Made by a program: the position numbers and the translations under genes. A DNA stretch of 64,000 bases from Pseudescherichia sp031998825 (GTDB taxonomy: Bacteria > Pseudomonadota > Gammaproteobacteria > Enterobacterales > Enterobacteriaceae): contig NZ_DAMACX010000023.1 of NCBI RefSeq assembly GCF_031998825.1, forward strand, positions 1 to 64,000. The letters run 5' to 3'. Within the stretch, counting starts at the first letter, position 1, and the number at the start of each line of letters is the position of its first letter. Of the stretch, positions 59,892-64,000 are shown piece by piece. A model generated the notes under the pieces. The model made no database searches. It was not told the DNA's origin and saw nothing but the letters and a program-made list of their open reading frames with translations.

Positions 59892-60743
59892 ATGGCTGAA
59901 ATTACCGCATCCCTGGTAAAAGAGCTGCGCGAGCGTACTGGCGCTGGCATGATGGATTGCAAAAAAGCGCTGACCGAAGCGAACGGCGACATCGAGCTGG
60001 CAATCGAAAACATGCGTAAGTCTGGTGCGATCAAAGCGGCGAAAAAAGCAGGCAACGTGGCTGCTGACGGCGTGATCATCACCAAGATCGACGGCAACTA
60101 CGGCGTGATTCTGGAAGTTAACTGCCAGACCGACTTCGTTGCTAAAGACGCTGGTTTCCAGGCGTTCGCTAACAAGGTTCTGGATGCAGCAACGGCTGGC
60201 AAAGTTACCGACGTTGAAGTGCTGAAAGCACAGTTCGAAGAAGAGCGCGTAGCGCTGGTGGCGAAGATTGGTGAGAACATCAACATTCGCCGTGTTGCTA
60301 CCCTCGAAGGCGACGTGCTGGGCTCCTACCTGCACGGCGCGCGCATCGGCGTTCTGATCGCTGCCACCGGCGCTGACGAAGAGCTGGTGAAACAGCTGGC
60401 AATGCACGTTGCTGCAAGCAAGCCTGAGTTCGTTAAGCCGGAAGACGTGTCTGCTGAAGTGGTAGAGAAAGAGTACCAGGTTCAGCTGGACATCGCCATG
60501 CAGTCCGGTAAGCCGAAAGAGATCGCAGAGAAGATGGTTGAAGGCCGCATGAAGAAATTCACCGGCGAAGTCTCTCTGACCGGCCAGCCGTTCGTTATGG
60601 ACCCGAGCAAAACCGTTGCTCAGCTGCTGAAAGAGCACAATGCTGACGTGACTAACTTCATCCGTTTCGAAGTGGGTGAAGGCATCGAGAAAGTTGAGAC
60701 TGACTTCGCAGCAGAAGTTGCTGCTATGTCCAAGCAGTCTTAA
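59892..60743 (+). CDS. tsf: Elongation factor Ts
   Basis: Guanine nucleotide exchange factor for EF-Tu. 283 residues. N-terminal UBA-like domain (LVKELRERTGAGMMDCKKAL), core motif CQTDFVAKDAGFQ that inserts into EF-Tu, and a C-terminal coiled module (PSKTVAQLLKEHNADV). High codon bias. The ribosome site is CCGAGGA. Confidence 0.99.
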   Translation: MAEITASLVKELRERTGAGMMDCKKALTEANGDIELAIENMRKSGAIKAAKKAGNVAADGVIITKIDGNYGVILEVNCQTDFVAKDAGFQAFANKVLDAATAGKVTDVEVLKAQFEEERVALVAKIGENINIRRVATLEGDVLGSYLHGARIGVLIAATGADEELVKQLAMHVAASKPEFVKPEDVSAEVVEKEYQVQLDIAMQSGKPKEIAEKMVEGRMKKFTGEVSLTGQPFVMDPSKTVAQLLKEHNADVTNFIRFEVGEGIEKVETDFAAEVAAMSKQS

Positions 60744-60753
60744 GTGGTCTGAA

Positions 60754-60781
60754 AGAAGCCGCCTGAGGGCGGCTTCTTTTT
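60754..60781 (+). terminator. Terminator after tsf
   Basis: AGAAGCCGCC-TGAG-GGCGGCTTCT followed by TTTT; a strong end to the rpsB-tsf message. Confidence 0.93.
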
Positions 60782-60863
60782 GTATCCAGCGTAAGCTGTA
60801 TACTACATAAGTTGTATCCGGAATTAACCCCCTCTCAATCGTTGAACGTCTCAGGAAAGAATC

Positions 60864-61589
60864 ATGGCTACCAATGCAAAACCCGTCTATAAACGCATCC
60901 TGCTTAAGCTCAGCGGTGAAGCGTTACAGGGCACCGAAGGCTTCGGTATCGACGCAAGCATCCTTGACCGCATGGCTCAGGAGATTAAAGAGCTGGTGGA
61001 GTTAGGTATCCAGGTAGGCGTCGTCATTGGTGGTGGTAACCTTTTCCGTGGCGCAGGCCTGGCGAAAGCGGGGATGAACCGCGTAGTGGGCGACCACATG
61101 GGTATGCTGGCAACGGTCATGAACGGCCTGGCAATGCGTGATGCGCTCCACCGCGCCTATGTGAACGCCCGCCTGATGTCCGCTATTCCGCTGAATGGCG
61201 TCTGTGATAACTACAGCTGGGCTGAAGCCATCAGCCTGCTGCGTAACAACCGGGTAGTGATCCTCTCTGCCGGTACCGGTAACCCGTTCTTTACCACCGA
61301 CTCCGCGGCCTGCCTGCGCGGGATCGAGATCGAAGCGGACGTGGTGCTGAAGGCGACCAAGGTAGACGGCGTGTTTACTGCCGATCCGGCAAAAGATCCG
61401 GCTGCTACCATGTACGATCAGCTGAGCTACAGCGAAGTACTGGATAAAGAGCTGAAGGTAATGGATCTGGCGGCCTTCACCCTGGCCCGTGACCACAAGC
61501 TGCCGATTCGTGTGTTCAACATGAACAAGCCGGGCGCGCTGCGTCGCGTGGTAATGGGCGAAAAAGAGGGCACGTTGATCACGGAGTAA
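60864..61589 (+). CDS. pyrH: UMP kinase
   Basis: Phosphorylates UMP to UDP in pyrimidine synthesis; hexameric, activated by GTP and inhibited by UTP. 241 residues. Amino acid kinase family motifs: ILLKLSGEALQG, VVIGGGNLFRG, SAGTGNPFFTTDSAA and VFNMNKPGALRRVVMG. The start ATG has AGGAAAG upstream. frr follows after 162 bases. Confidence 0.98.
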   Translation: MATNAKPVYKRILLKLSGEALQGTEGFGIDASILDRMAQEIKELVELGIQVGVVIGGGNLFRGAGLAKAGMNRVVGDHMGMLATVMNGLAMRDALHRAYVNARLMSAIPLNGVCDNYSWAEAISLLRNNRVVILSAGTGNPFFTTDSAACLRGIEIEADVVLKATKVDGVFTADPAKDPAATMYDQLSYSEVLDKELKVMDLAAFTLARDHKLPIRVFNMNKPGALRRVVMGEKEGTLITE

Positions 61590-61751
61590 TTTCCGTCGTC
61601 GACAAATAGAGGTAAGATTCCGCCTTAACAGTAAAGCGGTTCTTATCAGACACCTTTTACGGTGTCAGAGATTAAACGGGGCTATACTTAGCACACTTTT
61701 ACGGCGTGCTGCGTATGGTCTGCCTGAGACAAGTTTTCAAGGATTCGTAAC

Positions 61752-62309
61752 GTGATTAACGATATCAGAAAAGATGCCGAAGTCCGCATGGATAAATGCG
61801 TTGAAGCATTCAAAACCCAAATCAGCAAAGTGCGCACCGGTCGTGCTTCCCCAAGCCTGCTGGACGGCATTATGGTGCCATACTACGGTACCCCTACGCC
61901 GCTGCGTCAGTTAGCCAACATTACCGTGGAAGACTCCCGCACGTTGAAAATCAACGTGTTCGATCGCTCCCTCAGCCCTGCGGTTGAGAAGGCTATCATG
62001 GCGTCCGACCTCGGTCTGAACCCAAGCTCTGCCGGGACCGACATCCGCGTTCCGCTGCCGCCGCTGACCGAAGAGCGTCGTAAAGACCTGATCAAAGTGG
62101 TACGTGGCGAAGCCGAAGGCGCGCGCGTGGCGGTACGTAACGTACGTCGTGATGCCAACGACAAGGTGAAAGCGCTGCTGAAAGATAAAGCGATCAGCGA
62201 AGATGAAGATCGTCGCTCCCAGGATGACGTGCAGAAGCTGACCGACGTCGCCATCAAAAAAGTCGATGCGGCGCTGGCGGAAAAAGAAGCGGAACTGATG
62301 CAGTTCTGA
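61752..62309 (+). CDS. frr: Ribosome recycling factor
   Basis: Splits post-termination ribosomes with EF-G. 185 residues, the E. coli length, beginning at a GTG (61752) read as MINDIRKDAEVRMDKCVEAFK, as in E. coli, which also uses GTG. Contains the RTGRASPSLLDGI and GTPTPLRQLANI stretches and a long helical tail. A TATACT at 61683-61688 may be the -10 of its own promoter, after a small GACACC/GGTGTC hairpin. Confidence 0.98.
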   Translation: MINDIRKDAEVRMDKCVEAFKTQISKVRTGRASPSLLDGIMVPYYGTPTPLRQLANITVEDSRTLKINVFDRSLSPAVEKAIMASDLGLNPSSAGTDIRVPLPPLTEERRKDLIKVVRGEAEGARVAVRNVRRDANDKVKALLKDKAISEDEDRRSQDDVQKLTDVAIKKVDAALAEKEAELMQF

Positions 62310-62329
62310 TCCCGCGCACGTGATTAAAC

Positions 62330-62377
62330 AAAACGCCGTTCAGAGAAGCCCCACCGGGTTTTTGCTGGCGGCGTTTT
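62330..62377 (+). terminator. Terminator after frr
   Basis: Outer stem AAAACGCCG / CGGCGTTTT enclosing an inner GCCC-CACC-GGGTTTTT. Either could end transcription; the region lies 20 bases after the frr stop and 44 before dxr. Confidence 0.65.
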
Positions 62378-62420
62378 GCTATATTGCTCTTCTCCAGCCA
62401 CCTTTGGACACCTCTCTCTC

Positions 62421-63620
62421 ATGAAGCAGCTCACCCTCCTTGGCTCAACCGGCTCTATCGGTTGCAGTACCCTTGATGTGGTTCGCCACAATCCCGATCG
62501 CTTTGCCGTCACGGCGCTGGTTGCCGGTAAAAACGTGGCCCGCATGGCGGAGCAGTGTTTGGAGTTCACGCCGCGCTATGCGGTGATGGACGACGACGCC
62601 TGCGCCCGCGAACTCAACGCGCTATTGACCGAGCACGGCAGCCGTACCGAGGTGCTGAGCGGCCAGCAGGCCGCCTGTGATATGGCCGCGCTGGACGAGG
62701 TCGACCAGGTGATGGCTGCTATCGTCGGGGCGGCGGGGCTGCTGCCGACCCTGGCGGCGATCCGCGCCGGGAAGCGTGTGCTGCTGGCTAATAAGGAGTC
62801 GCTGGTCACCTGCGGCCGCCTGTTTATGGAGGCAGTGAAAGAGAGTGGGGCGCAGCTTCTGCCGGTAGATAGCGAGCATAACGCTATTTTTCAGAGTTTA
62901 CCGCAACCCTTCCAGCGTAACCTGGGGTACGCTGACCTCGAGCAAAATGGCGTAGCATCCATTCTGCTTACCGGGTCTGGTGGCCCCTTTCGTGAGACGC
63001 CGCTGTCTGAACTGGCTGCAATGACGCCGGATCAGGCCTGCCGCCATCCGAACTGGTCAATGGGACGTAAAATCTCCGTTGATTCCGCCACCATGATGAA
63101 CAAAGGTCTGGAATATATTGAAGCGCGCTGGCTGTTTAACGCCTCTGCTCGCCAGATGGAAGTGCTGATTCACCCCCAGTCGGTGATCCACTCTATGGTG
63201 CGTTACCAGGATGGCAGCGTGTTAGCGCAGCTGGGTGAGCCGGATATGCGTACGCCTATTGCCCATACGATGGCCTGGCCGGATCGCGTCAGCTCCGGGG
63301 TCAAGGCCCTCGATTTTTGCTCGCTCGGCACGTTGAGCTTTGCCGCCCCGGATTACGATCGCTATCCCTGCCTGAAGCTGGCTATGGAGGCGTTTGAACA
63401 GGGGCAGGCGGCGACAACGGCGCTGAATGCCGCAAATGAGGTGACGGTGGCCGCATTCCTGGATTCGCGCATTCGCTTTACCGATATCGCTGCCCTTAAT
63501 CTATCCGTACTTGAACGTATAGATCTGCGCGAACCGCAGAGCATCGATGATGTTTTGGCAGTGGACGCGCTGGCCCGTGAGACGGCACAGAAACAGGTGA
63601 TGAATCTCGCAAGCCGGTGA
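62421..63620 (+). CDS. dxr: 1-deoxy-D-xylulose 5-phosphate reductoisomerase
   Basis: Second step of the MEP isoprenoid pathway; the fosmidomycin target. 399 residues from the ATG at 62421 (MKQLTLLGSTGSIGCSTLDVV), which is the conserved NADPH-binding start; the open frame extends 15 codons upstream with no support. Also seen are LLANKESLV, PVDSEHNAIFQSL (metal Asp/Glu) and GSGGPFRETP. It supplies precursors for the next gene, uppS. Confidence 0.97.
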   Translation: MKQLTLLGSTGSIGCSTLDVVRHNPDRFAVTALVAGKNVARMAEQCLEFTPRYAVMDDDACARELNALLTEHGSRTEVLSGQQAACDMAALDEVDQVMAAIVGAAGLLPTLAAIRAGKRVLLANKESLVTCGRLFMEAVKESGAQLLPVDSEHNAIFQSLPQPFQRNLGYADLEQNGVASILLTGSGGPFRETPLSELAAMTPDQACRHPNWSMGRKISVDSATMMNKGLEYIEARWLFNASARQMEVLIHPQSVIHSMVRYQDGSVLAQLGEPDMRTPIAHTMAWPDRVSSGVKALDFCSLGTLSFAAPDYDRYPCLKLAMEAFEQGQAATTALNAANEVTVAAFLDSRIRFTDIAALNLSVLERIDLREPQSIDDVLAVDALARETAQKQVMNLASR

Positions 63621-63720
63621 TATTGCAGCCGTGAATGGCCGTGATATTTGTTAGCGTTCGGCTTCAGTGATATAGTCTGCGCCACCCGATCGCTGGTCTC
63701 AGGGCCGGAGCGGTCAGGTA

Positions 63721-63747
63721 AGCCGTGGTTTGACACGGCTTTTTTTA
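63721..63747 (+). terminator. Terminator between dxr and uppS
   Basis: AGCCGTG-GTTTGA-CACGGCT followed by seven T. It lies 100 bases after dxr, so uppS may have its own promoter or depend on read-through. Confidence 0.85.
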
Positions 63748-63807
63748 CGTAAAGGCTTCAGTATTTCTGAGTACCGCTAAATCCTTTTCAGGGACTTAAA
63801 ACGCGTT

Positions 63808-64000
63808 ATGTTGTCAATGAACCTTCCTTTAAGCGAGAATTTGCCAGCGCATGGCTGCCGCCATGTGGCGATAATTATGGATGGCAATGGTCGCTGGGCA
63901 AAAAGACAAGGGAAGATACGAGCCTTTGGACATAAAGCCGGAGCGAAGTCCGTCCGCCGCGCAGTCTCCTATGCTGCGAACCACGGCATTGACGCGCTAA
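63808..64000 (+). CDS. uppS: Undecaprenyl diphosphate synthase, N-terminal part (cut by window end)
   Basis: First 64 codons of the cis-prenyltransferase that makes the C55 lipid carrier for cell-wall synthesis (also called ispU). The visible part contains HVAIIMDGNGRWAKRQGK with the catalytic Asp, and RAFGHKAGAKSVRRAV. The ATG at 63808 gives MLSMNLPLSENLPAHGCRH; the second ATG at 63817 is possible. The gene continues past the window. Confidence 0.95.
   Translation, partial: MLSMNLPLSENLPAHGCRHVAIIMDGNGRWAKRQGKIRAFGHKAGAKSVRRAVSYAANHGIDAL

Noticed and set aside
1..64000. CRISPR arrays, tRNA or rRNA genes, prophage
   Set aside because: No regularly spaced repeats, tRNA-like cloverleaf ends, rRNA sequence or phage structural genes were noticed by reading; a tRNAscan or CRISPR search was not possible.

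Overview
This is a chromosomal window from a gamma-proteobacterium of the Enterobacteriaceae. Gene content and order follow the aceE to uppS segment of Escherichia coli K-12 almost gene for gene, and most proteins look near-identical in length and motifs. It is probably not E. coli itself: a traT-like gene sits after lpd, a DUF2950/DUF3300 pair stands where yacH is expected, darTG lies between acnB and yacL, and the yad fimbrial cluster, yadI and the gene between panD and panC are absent. An Enterobacter/Leclercia/Lelliottia-like relative is a reasonable guess, made from memory of gene order. No rRNA, tRNA, CRISPR array or prophage was seen.

Layout. 1-4.6 kb: end of aceE, then aceF and lpd (pyruvate dehydrogenase complex). 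4.8-8.0 kb: traT-like lipoprotein gene and two secreted proteins of unknown function. 8.3-10.9 kb: acnB. 11.0-12.7 kb: a darT-darG DNA ADP-ribosylation toxin-antitoxin pair, the clearest accessory island. 12.9-15.4 kb: yacL, the spermidine genes speE-speD, and yacC. 15.5-16.75 kb: a solitary tnpB, an RNA-guided nuclease gene of IS200/IS605 type. 16.8-20.9 kb: cueO with a CueR-type promoter, and gcd. 21-25.4 kb: hpt, can, yadG-yadH-yadE. 25.4-29.5 kb: pantothenate genes panD, panC, panB, then folK and pcnB (AUU start). 29.6-37.6 kb: gluQ, dksA, sfsA, thpR, hrpB, mrcB. 37.7-43.75 kb: fhuACDB ferrichrome uptake, with two 10-N assembly gaps. 43.8-47.7 kb: hemL, clcA, erpA, yadS. 47.7-53.7 kb: btuF, mtnN, dgt, degP, cdaR. 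53.8-58.7 kb: yaeH, dapD, glnD, map. 58.8-64 kb: rpsB-tsf, pyrH, frr, dxr and the start of uppS.

Functionally most of the window is housekeeping: central carbon metabolism, polyamines, coenzyme A and folate precursors, RNA polyadenylation, envelope synthesis and protection, iron uptake, Fe-S assembly and translation. The accessory layer is small: darTG (anti-phage toxin-antitoxin), tnpB (transposon-derived nuclease), chromosomal traT, the DUF2950/DUF3300 pair, and a compositionally mosaic fhuA, which encodes a phage receptor. I found no clearly new multi-gene system. The best leads are darTG with its two-domain antitoxin, the tnpB with a predicted guide in its 3' flank, and the DUF pair.
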